From Cucumis sativus (taxonomy: Eukaryota > Streptophyta > Magnoliopsida > Cucurbitales > Cucurbitaceae): a stretch of DNA of 64,000 bases. Under the pieces are notes generated by a model. The model saw nothing but the letters and a program-made list of their open reading frames with translations, was not told the origin of the DNA and made no database searches. The translations under genes were made by a program, and so were the position numbers. The stretch spans positions 17,078,307 to 17,142,306 of the forward strand of contig NC_026661.2 in the NCBI RefSeq assembly GCF_000004075.3, written 5' to 3'. Shown here piece by piece: positions 12,601-23,100 of the stretch (positions are counted from its first letter, which is position 1; each line of letters opens with the position of its first letter).

Positions 12601-15600
12601 TGCTCGGCAATGTCTTCAAAGCTTCGAGCTATGACTGAAAATGCTGAAGAGCAAGTTCGTATGCAAAAGAAACAAACTACTTATCTTCTAAATCTTGCTG
12701 CAAGAACTACCCCAAAAGGTTTTCATTGTCTGTCGATGCGATTGACTTCTGAATACTTTGCTTTGCAACCTTCGGAGAAGCAGCTGCTTGAACAACAAAA
12801 GTTGCATGATACTAAATTGTATCATTATGCCGTCTTCTCTGACAATGTTTTGGCTTGTGCAGTTGTCGTCAACTCCACTATTTCAAGTGCTACGGTATAT
12901 ACTCATGATCTTTCCCATTTGTGCATTGCAATCAACTATACTATGCTTACCTTAATTAGAGTTTAAAGCTTAAAATGTGTTTTTACTTGATTTGTAAGAA
13001 GGAATTTTCAAAGTTGTATATCTTGTAGATGTTTTTGCTTGCAGTTCTATAATGGCTATTAGGGACAGCAAATTCTAAGAAAATATGTATAATTGTCTGT
13101 TTTAAATTTGCAGGAGCCGGAGAAAATTGTCTTCCATTTAGTGACCAATTCCTTGAACTTACCAGCAATGTCCATGTGGTTTTTACTAAATCCTCCCGGA
13201 AAAGCAACAATTGAGGTCCTGAGCATGGAAGACTTTAAATGGCTGTCCAATGAGTATGATCTAGGATGGAAGATGCAAAATTCAAGTGACCCAAGGTTTA
13301 CTTCTGAACTAAATTATCTTCGGTTCTATCTACCAAATATATTCCCTTCATTGGATAAGGTCATACTTCTTGATCATGATGTGGTGGTGCAAAAGGATTT
13401 ATCTGGTTTGTGGCACGTTGGTATGAAGGGGAAGGTAAATGGTGCTGTTGAAACTTGTCAAGATACTGAAGTTTCTTTTCTACGGATGGATATGTTTATC
13501 AACTTCTCAGATCCAGTGATTAACAAAAAGTTCAACAATAAGGCATGCACGTGGGCATTTGGTATGAACTTATTTGATCTCAGAAGGTGGAGGGAAGAAA
13601 ATCTAACTGCACTCTATCATAAATATCTACGATTGGTAAGAAAATTGATGTTCTTGCTTTGTTTGCGTTCTACTTTTCCTAAATATAAAACTATTTTTAA
13701 CTTTTTATAAATTAATAGTCGCTATCGGCCTTGTTTAAAATCGTTTACTTGTGTTCTTACTTGTAATGTTTTGCTAAATGAGTCTACTTTGTCTCCTATC
13801 TACTTTGTATTCTTCTTTAGCTTATCAGTCAGGTAGATATTGGTATCACATTTTAAAAGATGTTATGCAAGGGTGAAATTGATGGCTTGCTTATTCTTCC
13901 TTTTATCCCTTCTTCCTTGCCACACTATGTGTTGAAACTTACGTGTGCTTAGTCCAAACAAAATCAACGCCCCCAAGGTGACTGACTTCCATCCTATAGC
14001 ATTGTCACTGTTTCCTCAAACTTATTCAATTGTGTGCTAGCTTCTTGGATGAAGAAAAACTTCTTTCTAGTATGTATTGTGGCTAATCATTTTTTCTTTG
14101 TCTCTGATTAGCAAATTCTTATTTAAATTCCATCCTTTTGGCTAATGAGATTATGGATGATTATGAGGTGACATGAACAAGGAGGGTAATGAATATTAAT
14201 TTTGGGAAAACCCAGGACATGGTTGATAGGGATTTGATTTCTTATTGGGAGTGCTTCTCAGAAAAGGCTTGGATCCAAGTAGGTTTCATGGAAATGTGAC
14301 TACATTTCAAACACCTCTATTGATCCAAGTAGGTTTCATGGACATGTGGCTACATTTCAAACACCTCTATTTTCTAAATATAAAACAAAGAGGTTTGTCG
14401 TAAAGTTTCTAACCGAATGACATTCTCTTTCATTTGATTATGCTGGTAGATCATGGATCTACTCACCATCTCCAGTCCAGTCAATCCTCTTATAATCGTT
14501 TATGACACTTTTTTTAATGTCTAAAGTGGTTATAGAAAGCTCAATAATCTTATTAAGGTTTGGCACCTTTTCAAATTTAACTCAAATATTAAGGTTAAAT
14601 TTGCCAAATCCACGCTCATTGGCATAGCTATTAATGATTGTTCAGTCCATAATCAAATTCGATATTCAGGGTATATTGAGGCACTTGACCTCTTTTTATA
14701 GCCTGGGAATGACCTTTAGAGGAAGGCTGCCCTAGTTTATTTTACGAACTGGTGGGAGAAAACCATTTTGCCCTCTTCGATTTCAAACTCATTCTCTGTA
14801 ATGCTGTCCTATCTAGCATCTTGATCCATCGTCTATTTGTTCTTAAGATAATCCTTCAAAGGGTTGTTGGAAGTTTGATTTGGCTCTTCTTTGCAAGTGA
14901 TGTTTTTGTATAATTCCTTGGATTTGAAAAGTTAAATTTTGGACTTCTGTGGCTCCTTTACTTGTAGTTCTCCTTCTCATTTCTTTTCTTCATGGATGGA
15001 ATGGTAATTGTTTACTCAAGGCTTAATTGAAAGCCAAAGTTTTTAAACTGGTGAATGTTATTTTGAGCAAAATTTCAGCTCCCCAACTATTGTGTATTTG
15101 ATATCTTTCTCGAAGATGCGTTTGTGATATGAGAAAAAGGAGTATATTTGTTGAGTGGATCGGATGAAAGTAACCTCAGAGCCAGCACAGGCAAAGATCA
15201 TCTCTTGAAGGATTGAGGAGAAATAAGTGCGGTATCTAGTGTCTATTTAGGATATTAGTCTGACGAGTGAAGTATGCATTTGGCATATAGAAGGCTCTCC
15301 CAAAGTCCCAAATTAAATCAGTTTTTTCATTTTTCTTTGAGGTGAATTCCTCCATCTTTAGTCTAGAGTGCATCTCTATGGAAGTTTTAAAGGACTTTTC
15401 AGATATAATTTAAGATCTTTCTACCTTTTTGAGCTTTTCAGCCAGGTCCCTTGCCTGGTGGTTTTTGTTTACTAAATATTTCTCATAGTAGCTTTCACGT
15501 TTGTTGGAGCAGAAGCCTTGCTTGCAGCAGTCGTCATGGATTTCTACCTAAGTTTTGCCTTTTGGGCTATGGTCTAGAAGCTAATTTTACGTTTTGTTGG

Positions 15601-18485
15601 GTTTTTAGGTTTAGCTGTCTTAAATCACTAGTTGACCCAAAAGGTTAAGCTAGTGGATAAGGGTAAATTTAATTATATATCACTAACACTCCTCACTTGT
15701 AGGGTTGAAATATTTGAAGGTCCGATAAGTGGAAATTAATTTTAATTGGGGAGAACACAACAATGCATGGACTTAAACATAATACCTCCTTGAACCATCT
15801 GCTTTGTACCTTCTTAAATCACCAATTGACTCAAAAACTTATGTTTGTGGGTAAGGGTAAATTTAATTATATATCACTAACAAGTAGCACTTTGGTTTCA
15901 TAAGTCTGATTCTGAAATTAGGTTCATTTTTCTTCTAGGTACTGTTTGGATGGTATGACTTTTGATGATTTTCTTTTTTGGTCTGGTTGATTTTTCTTCT
16001 CACTCTAGTTGGGAATTTGTATCCTTGAACATTTTTCTCTGTTTTCACCTATCTAGTTTTTTTTTTCCTGTTAGAAGAAAGAAGAGGGAAGTATGCATTT
16101 GGTGTGTTTGCTCGGAGTTGGGAGGAGTTGAAGAGCAATAGAACTTTTGAATATTTCCCTAGTTTTACATTTCTCGATAGGGCTTTTTCAAAAGTGTTAC
16201 CAGATAATCTAGGAATTGTTCTCATCAAGAAAAAAGATAATCTAGGAATTGTTCTCTAACAAAAATATATTTATTTAGATCATACTAAGTCCTTTGAAGA
16301 GAAATGCTGGGAGTTAAAGTAAAAATGGGAAATAGCTTGCTGAGATGAGTGAAGAGTTGGATTAGATTATTTGATGGTAAGATGGAGTTGGAGGAAATTT
16401 GACACACGGGAGAAGTATCCAATGGAGAAGAAAGATCAAGGAGAACTCTTGAATCGTTCTCTAATTATGTTTATATACTTATTTCGAATATTTATAAAGG
16501 ATATTTGTTTGAAGAAGTTGGAGATACCAATTTTTGGGGACATATATATCCTGATGGTTGATTGCCTTAGGTGGAACATTATTTTCTGGTAAATCAGTTA
16601 ATAGAAGCAGAAACACTATAGCTATGTGCTTCAAAATAGGAGAGATATTGTCTTTGGCATCACTAGAGTTGTTTATCTCTTAAAAGATTTCAACCAATCC
16701 AAAAGGTAACGTATGAAAATTCCTAGGCTCTTTAACAAAAAACCACCTTTCAAGAATATTGTTTAAACAGTTTACTGCTGCACTATCAAAGGTGATAGTG
16801 CTCATTTGGAGTGTCAATGCTTGAGCGAATCAAGGGAGGAAGCGTATGCTGAGTCCAGCATGTTCCAGCTGGACTAGCTTCTTTGAAAGATAGACAAGGA
16901 TCCAAGGGTTTTAGGACAAAAATAAAATCCTACTCGCCAAGGAAGGAGCTCCATTTGATCCAAATATCTAACTTGTGAGCTATTGCATTGGGCTAGCCAT
17001 CTACCCGACCCCAAAAGTCATTTTTGTCAGAATTTTCCCCCGACAATAGCTGATGAGCCACAGGGCTAATCTCTCACTTTGGTGTTGAAAAATTCTACTC
17101 CAGCTTTATATTTATGGTCCACACTGATGCCATCTATGGTTGTTTTGTATGAGTTTGTTCCTAATACTGCTCAACGATCTCAAAGAATTTAACCATCATG
17201 AGTTGGCTTATTGGTAAAAAGGGAAACATAGTTCAATAACTAAGAGATCATGGATTCAATCTATGTTGACCACCTACCTAGGAATTAATTTCCTACGAGT
17301 TTCCTTGACACGCAAATATTGTAAAGTCAGGCTGGTTGTCCCGTGAGATTAGTCAAGTGGTTTGGACACTCACAGATATATTAAAAAAAAAAAAAACTCA
17401 AAAGAATTTAAAACCTTTGTCCAGCTTCTCTTCGTTGTGTTCACAAAAAATGAAGACATTGCCAGGACGCATATAAGATGTTTAGTTTAGCTTTGTTGCT
17501 GTTCAAAATAAAACCTTCTGGGGATACCTCAACTGCTAACCATCTCGAAAAGCATACTCAGGACATCAGATTCCCTAGCAGCAAAAATTCTTATTAAGCT
17601 TTTGATTTCTTCCTTTGCTTCCCATTAAGGGCAATGAATCCTCTTGCCTACCTTGTATATCTTTTTTCTTCTGATACTATGTCAAAAAAATTATCAATCC
17701 ATGCTATCATAGGCTTTCAAATCCACTCTTTTTTTCTATCTCTTCATTTCTGACTAAAACTGTATTAGAAAGATTTTTTGTTGGTTATCTGAAATTGTGT
17801 TTTGGATGACTTTCTGGATTCTTTTCATAACCCATGAGCATGGTCATCGTCTGTGTTGGTGATAGATACCCTTTGTGGATTAAGCCAAATCTAAAATAAC
17901 TCTTAGTAAAACTTAAAAAGCATCCACTTATTCTATGCTTTTAAGAACTCCCCTCGAAACTAGATGGTCCTGCCAACTCTTCGCTTTCATTGAAATACAA
18001 TTTATAGAACACTTTTTCTTGTGGTTTACATTAGTCCTGTAATTCATTTAAATTGCTATTTTCTTCATTAAAAAAAAAAAGAGAAAGAAATCAACTACTT
18101 TAGAGAAGCAATTCTATTGTTCGTTTTGGAATCCGTAGGTTTGGATCAGAAAACATTTTTAACACTGTCTTGCCATTTCTCACTGCTACTCTTATCATGA
18201 TGGATGCAGAGTAATGAACGGCCAATTTTGAAGGGTGGAAGCTTGCCATTGGGGTGGGTTACATTCTACAACCAGACCACGGCGCTGGAGCGACGGTGGC
18301 ATGTGCTCGGACTTGGCCATGACTCTACCGTGCTGCTAGACATCATACGGAAGGCAGCTGTTATACACTACGACGGTGTTCGGAAGCCATGGTTAGATAT
18401 TGGATTTGGAGAGTACAAAGAGTTGTGGAGAAAATATATAGACTTCAACAACCCATATTTGGAACAATGCAACATTCACGGGTAA
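9653..18485 (+). CDS. GAUT6: Probable galacturonosyltransferase, GT8 family, GAUT5/6-like
   Basis: Golgi type II membrane enzyme expected to transfer galacturonic acid from UDP-GalA in pectin (homogalacturonan) synthesis. Nine coding exons join in frame: 9653-9764, 9901-9935, 10244-10282, 10384-10474, 10573-10628, 12115-12437, 12537-12894, 13114-13635, 18210-18485; 603 aa, close to the ~590-620 aa of Arabidopsis GAUT5/6/7. The start MKFLRRCQRILILSLLSLSV gives a short basic tail and one signal-anchor helix very like GAUT5/6. A Lys/Glu-rich stem (about 40-300) precedes the GT8 domain from about 339. The metal-binding DxD is D425-H-D427 (LLDHDVV). The second conserved metal/nucleotide motif is H565-x-x-G-x-x-K-P-W in the last exon. 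All introns keep GT-AG and phase; small exons 2 and 3 (35 and 39 nt) are the least certain. The last intron is 4.6 kb and repeat-rich. GAUT6 rather than GAUT5 is a judgement from the N-terminus. Confidence 0.9.
13955..14290 (+). pseudogene. LINE reverse-transcriptase remnant in GAUT intron
   Basis: Broken frames spell the reverse-transcriptase core of plant LINEs in order: KVTDFHPIALS (compare KVxDFRPISL), then LLANEIMDDYEVT, then NINFGKTQDMVDRDFISYW (compare KIDFEKAYDxVDWDFL). Stops and frameshifts interrupt them, so it is dead. Same strand as the host gene. Confidence 0.65.
14272..14371. repeat. 50 bp tandem duplication
   Basis: Two near-identical 50 bp copies (14272-14321 and 14322-14371), each beginning gatccaagtaggtttcatgg, with a few substitutions. 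It lies directly after the LINE remnant in the GAUT intron. Confidence 0.92.
17195..17396 (+). mobile_element. tRNA-derived SINE, Au-SINE-like
   Basis: The segment starts with an A-box-like tggcttattggtaaaaagg, then a B-box-like ggattcaatc. The body matches words I remember from the widespread plant Au SINE: ccacctacctagga, gtcaggctggttgtcccgtg, agattagtc and ggacactcac. It ends in a run of A at 17384-17396. It is diverged (a short block usually found after agattagtc is missing), on the same strand as the GAUT gene. The Au assignment is from memory; no target-site duplication was verified. Confidence 0.6.
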
Positions 18486-18874
18486 TTAATAACCAACAAA
18501 AACAAAACAAAGCTTAGAGATTTGATTAGATGTGACATTTAGTTACTTTTTTTTTTTTTTTTTTTTTAATCTTAGGAGGCTGCATAATTCTCTCCATTCT
18601 TTCTTATACTTCTATAACAATTCTTCATGTAAATTGCAACTCATTCTTTCCCCCAAAGTATGTATTTTCTTTTTTACCATAACCTTGTAGGGAAGTTGAA
18701 TTATAGTAATGATTGAAAATAAGAAATTGCACCTTTGGTTTGGTTAGCCTAATTTTGTACATAAAAAGGAAAATTGGGAGACTTTCACCTCTTCTTCTAT
18801 CTCTTTTTGTTTACTTTTGTGTTGGTTGGGATTATACCACTGTACTTTGTAGTTTCACGTTTAACCACTTGATC

Positions 18875-19157
18875 ATTGTACTTTTGTTTATAACACTACA
18901 ATCATCACTAGAGGATTTAGTATAGGTCCAGGTGAGGTTCGAGTTCAACTTTATACTCTTCAATAGGTTAATTGTACTTTTGTTTATAACACTACAATCA
19001 TCATTAGAGGATTTAGTATAGGTCCAGGTGAGGTTCGAGTTCAACTTTATACTCTTCAATAGGTTAATTGTACTTTTGTTTATAACACTACAGTCATCAT
19101 TAGAGGATTTAGTATAGGTCCAGGTGAGGTTCGAGTTCAACTTTATACTCTTCAATA
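18875..19157. repeat. 96 bp unit tandem array, about three copies
   Basis: Copies start at 18875, 18971 and 19067, each with attgtacttttgtttataac; the last is slightly shorter. Copies differ at very few positions. Because 96 is a multiple of three, the minus strand stays open and would encode a 32-residue repeat, but this looks like a by-product rather than a gene. Each unit carries ggttcgagttc, which resembles a Pol III B box. The array lies about 390 bp past the GAUT stop codon, at or just beyond its 3' UTR. Confidence 0.95.
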
Positions 19158-20760
19158 ACTTGTCCAGCAGTAAAACTGTCTTCCAACACTCTAAATTCAA
19201 GTTCAAGGTCTTACTGCTTATATATTTTTCAGATTATTTTTACAGTATTACAGTGTTAACAAAATTTTTGGATTTGTATTAGTCACAATACTGGTATAAA
19301 TAGGTTACATTAGAGTTCAATTTTTTAGGTTGACATTGTACTTATGTTCATCTTGGTTCATATTAGTTTCTATAGTTTCAAAATGTTTGTTTTAGTTATA
19401 CTTTTAACAAGCAATCATATTGGTTTCTTCAATTTTGTTTTTATTTTATTTCCTAACTAATGAACATGTCAATCTCTTTAACAGTTTAAGGATCAAAATG
19501 AACTAAAGATTAAAATAAATATTGGGATCAAAACCAATGAATGCAAAAATATATGTCTGTAGAAAAATATAGTAATTAAACTACCATTTCATTAAAATTC
19601 CAATTGGAAATTAAGATAGATATGCACTATGGTCAAATGAATTGAGGCATAATGAACATGCAACAATCCAAAATACAAGAGTCGAGAGCACGAGCAAATA
19701 ATTTGATTCCAAACTCAAATTCCTAAACTATTCTTTTCATATTATCTTATAATTTAAATAAAATATGTTTTAATTATTTGAGACTTACATTATTGAATAA
19801 TAAATATTTTATCATACGCTCCACAAAATATGTCATCTTTTTCATTTTTGTTTGACCTAAATAATTTCAAGTTTATGTCATTGGACACAAAATTTTTAAT
19901 TTATATCTAATCCATTTGATAATTGAAATAATTTTTAGATATATCATACATATTTTAGACACAATTGAAAGTTTAAAAATCTTTATTGATTTATTAGATT
20001 ATTGTTACAACTTAAACTTTTTTTTTTTTGTAAAAGTAATGTATTAAAGGATGGGGTGAGAATTTGAATTCGGGATCTCTTGTCCACATGAACATATAAG
20101 TACTAGTTGAGCTAAGCTCGTGTTGGTAACTTAAACCAATTTTTGTAAATATAAGTTTGAGAATAAATTTAAGAAGTTATATAAAATAAAATTTAAATTG
20201 AACAACTCTAAAATATACCTACAATGTTGTAAGATGGTGTGTGTATATATATATTAACCTCTTATATAAAAATGGAAAAAGATGAATGGGTTGCATGTAA
20301 AGAGAAAAAGTAAGTCTCTTGCATGTAGGAGAGAACAATATATTGCATGATATATGAAGATGAGAGTAAGTCATATTTGCATGGTAGAGAGAGAATACCA
20401 TGCATGAGTGAGGGAGATAGCATATATTAATTACATGTACTTCTCTCAACTTTTTAATAAATTTGTAATTATAAGTTTTTAAAGTATACAATCTATTTAA
20501 ATTTTATATAAAATAAGAGGTTTTTGTATTTATTTACCAAACACTATAACACTATAACACATAGCATATATTGTTTTGAATTTGAAGTAAATTTCATCCC
20601 AAAGGATTTTTGTAATTTGATATTTTGAACAATCCCTTGATTCATGGGATTTGGTTTAGTTTGCATTCAATATTTAAATAAAAGATTGGATGTTAATAAT
20701 TAAAATGCTAAAAAGAGTAAAAGAAAAGGAGGTTTGACATTTTACACTTAAGCCAATGGC
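19158..20760. other. Gene-free interval downstream of GAUT
   Basis: AT-rich with no credible coding exon. It holds a minus-strand SINE-like copy near 20.0-20.1 kb, a short gt/at microsatellite near 20238-20254 and a degenerate gcatg/agaga-rich patch at 20290-20420. Nothing else is recognisable. Confidence 0.75.
20018..20135 (-). mobile_element. SINE-like element, minus strand
   Basis: Read on the minus strand: A-box-like cttagctcaactagtac (around 20100-20117), B-box-like cgaattcaaattctcac (around 20059-20076), and then an A-tail, seen as a T-run at 20019-20028 on the plus strand. The order A box, B box, A-tail fits a tRNA-derived SINE. Ends are approximate. Confidence 0.5.
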
Positions 20761-20879
20761 TTCTATTATCCTTTGTTATTCCTTATTCCTATTCTGAGGC
20801 CCATTGATAGGGAAAATCCAATCCAAAAAAAGCCTAAACCAATCTTTACAAAAGTGAAATTAAGGCATAGAGCAGCCAT

Positions 20880-21270
20880 TCATTTTGGAATCTCATCATC
20901 TCCTCTTCTTCTTCTCTCTCACCCACAAACCCAAAACTCTCTACAAACCAATACCATCCCATTCTGCACCTCTCTCAATCAATATCCCCACTTTTTCCCT
21001 TCTCTTTTTCTTCCCCCTACTCAGGCTTAAACCTCAGTCCTTTTCTCTTTCTCTTTCTCACTCTCACTCTCTACCCCAACTAGTTTTTTTTTTTAAGCTC
21101 TTCCCTTTGAATTTCCTATCTGGGTTCCAAACACTTTGTGGTGCACATGGGTCTTGCTGCACCTTTGGGACAAATTGCAGGTTGATATGGGGTTCTTGAA
21201 TTGATACAGGATCCGGAGCAAGACAGTGCTGGAAGATTTGGTGGACAATCGGGCAAGATAGCAAGAGGTT
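20880..21270 (+). promoter_or_regulatory. Possible transcription start and non-coding leader exon(s)
   Basis: A CT-rich tract (20890-21080), typical of plant start regions, precedes a GC-richer patch. That patch contains plausible splice borders: ccg...gcaagag followed by gttaat near 21264, and acag before gatccgg near 21208. Coding potential is poor. It could be the 5' leader of the HINT3-like gene 1.8 kb downstream, or the start of an unrelated non-coding transcript. I cannot choose between these from sequence. Confidence 0.25.
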
Positions 21271-22974
21271 AATGACGATCCTTTGTTGCTAATTTTAGTG
21301 CTATTCAATCATGAGCTACTCTGTTTTTATGACCTGTAGCTTTGGCTAAGGATTGCAGAATTGTTTGTTTGGTTTAGTCAAACTTTTGTAATGAAGCAAA
21401 TGTGGGTTTTGACTTTATTTTATGAAAAAGGGGTGGGGGGGGAATAGTCAAAGTTTGATCAGAAAGTAAAGGGGTGTTGAAGGCTTCAGTTTGTGAGTGA
21501 AAAGCAGAACAAAGGAGAAAGGAATGCGTTTTGAAAGTAGAAATTCAAAATTAGACAAATGCTGAAAGTAAGGGAAAAAATAGGATTTAAACTCAGGATT
21601 AAAGAAGAGAAGATATATGGTTCGGAAATTTAAAATTGTTAAATATTGATTCAAATTATCAAAGTATCCTGAATACGACAGCAACATGGTTATTGAGTAT
21701 CTAATTAATAGCTTGGTACAGTTCATTTGCACTATCATTTTTAATTATTAATTCACCATTCCATTCTCTTCAATTTAATATTTTCATCTAATAATTCAAA
21801 AGGGCTACTTATTTTTCTCTTTTTAAAATAATCTTCATGTTGAGAGGAAATCAGGAGTTCATTAATGCTCGAAATCCAATCTTATTTTGGTGCATAAAAT
21901 CTTTAGCAAGTAAAAGAATGTATTTTTGGCCCAAAATTTTGTGTTAGGGAGTTTCTTCAAATCCTGAAGGGTTCATATCAAAAGAGAAAAGAGGGAAGAC
22001 CTACTTTACTACCTATCAACTTATATAGAAAATAAATATGAGAACAAAGATAGAGAAACTGAAAAGTGTATATCTTGTTTAAGTGGATGTACTTAGCCTA
22101 TTTGGTCCACTTATCTCCGGTTTCAAACTTGCGGGCGAGTAATAATCAGATACACTTGTGACTGTTAACTGTTGTTGTAGCACTAAACTTGTATCTTTGT
22201 CTGAGAGATTATTGTCTCAAATTATTTGGTATCAGGACAGTAGAAGGGCACCCACCAATGAGTGTATGAGAGGATGCTGATGACTATTATTTAGTTGGTT
22301 CTAGACTGGAGGTTTTATTTGGTTGGAAAGAATTTTTGAATAGACCAAAAAGCTTTGTAAACCAACGCTAGTGCTGGATATTGAAGCTTATGGGTTTCAT
22401 ATTTGAGTTTTAGCTGATATCCTATATTTGCATTGGCTGTTGTACTTAGCTGCAGATATGTATTGGGTCTAAATATGGAAGACCCTGGCCAACATGAATT
22501 AAAATTGGGAGGTCTGTACTTAGCTGTTGATGAGAAGTTTTTGACCCACCTGTTCCTGATCTCCACCTTGTGGACAAGTTTTGAGTCAGTGGGGCAATAC
22601 CAAGACTCACCTTTTAAATTTCACATTCTCTGAATGTCAAGAAGGGGTAAAGGGTTCATTGTATAAAATTAGAAAGTTGCATTACTAATAGAGAGGCATT
22701 TACAATAGTATAGGTGGTGATTGGATGAATAAATAGGGCGTGTTGTGATATAATTAAAGACTGTTTCTTTGGAGGAATATACTTGAAACATAAGCTGGCT
22801 ACAACGGAAGGAGATTTTTTCAAGGGCTGTCGAACTCATGGGTACCGTTCATTTTTTTTGAGTCATAATATTTGCAGCTCATAGTTGTCCTTTTATTCTC
22901 TAGATTTCTAAGCTCATAGCACAGTGCCTCTGTTTGTTATATCAAATTCTCTACATGTGTTACAGTATATACTT

Positions 22975-23100
22975 ATGGCGATTCACAGTTTGACTGCAAG
23001 AACTTCTGCTTCAACCGGTCCATGGAGGCCCGGAGGCTTGCCATTCTCTGTTCGCATCTCTGCCCAGTTAACTTGGGAAGTAGCCCAGCTCCTCTCTTAA
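22975..23100 (+). promoter_or_regulatory. Upstream ORF overlapping the HINT3 start codon
   Basis: An ATG at 22975 opens a 41-codon frame ending at TAA 23098-23100. It is out of frame with the main start at 23022 and overlaps it. If the leader includes this ATG, ribosomes that use it would bypass the main start. Neither ATG has a purine at -3; the upstream one has G at +4. Whether it is in the mature transcript is unknown. Confidence 0.45.

Larger units (their letters stand above)
13636..18209 (+). other. Long last intron of the GAUT gene, rich in retroelement debris
   Basis: A 4.57 kb intron between the gtaaga donor after 13635 and the gcag acceptor at 18209. It contains a LINE reverse-transcriptase remnant, a 50 bp tandem duplication, a short tandem pair at about 16204-16256, two related ~70 bp segments (15619-15690 and 15813-15883), a SINE-like copy and A-rich tails near 17384 and 18070. 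Other introns of this gene are 100 bp to 1.5 kb. Confidence 0.85.

Noticed and set aside
12979..13250. Antisense frames at GAUT exon 8
   Set aside because: Shadows of the GT8 coding exon.
18204..18485. Frame starting at ATG 18204 as a separate small gene
   Set aside because: It is the last exon of the GAUT gene: the frame continues from exon 8 and contains the conserved GT8 C-terminal motif.
18832..19206. 124-codon minus-strand frame with a 32-residue repeat
   Set aside because: It is fully explained by the 96 bp tandem DNA repeat, whose length keeps the frame open; no protein-like features.
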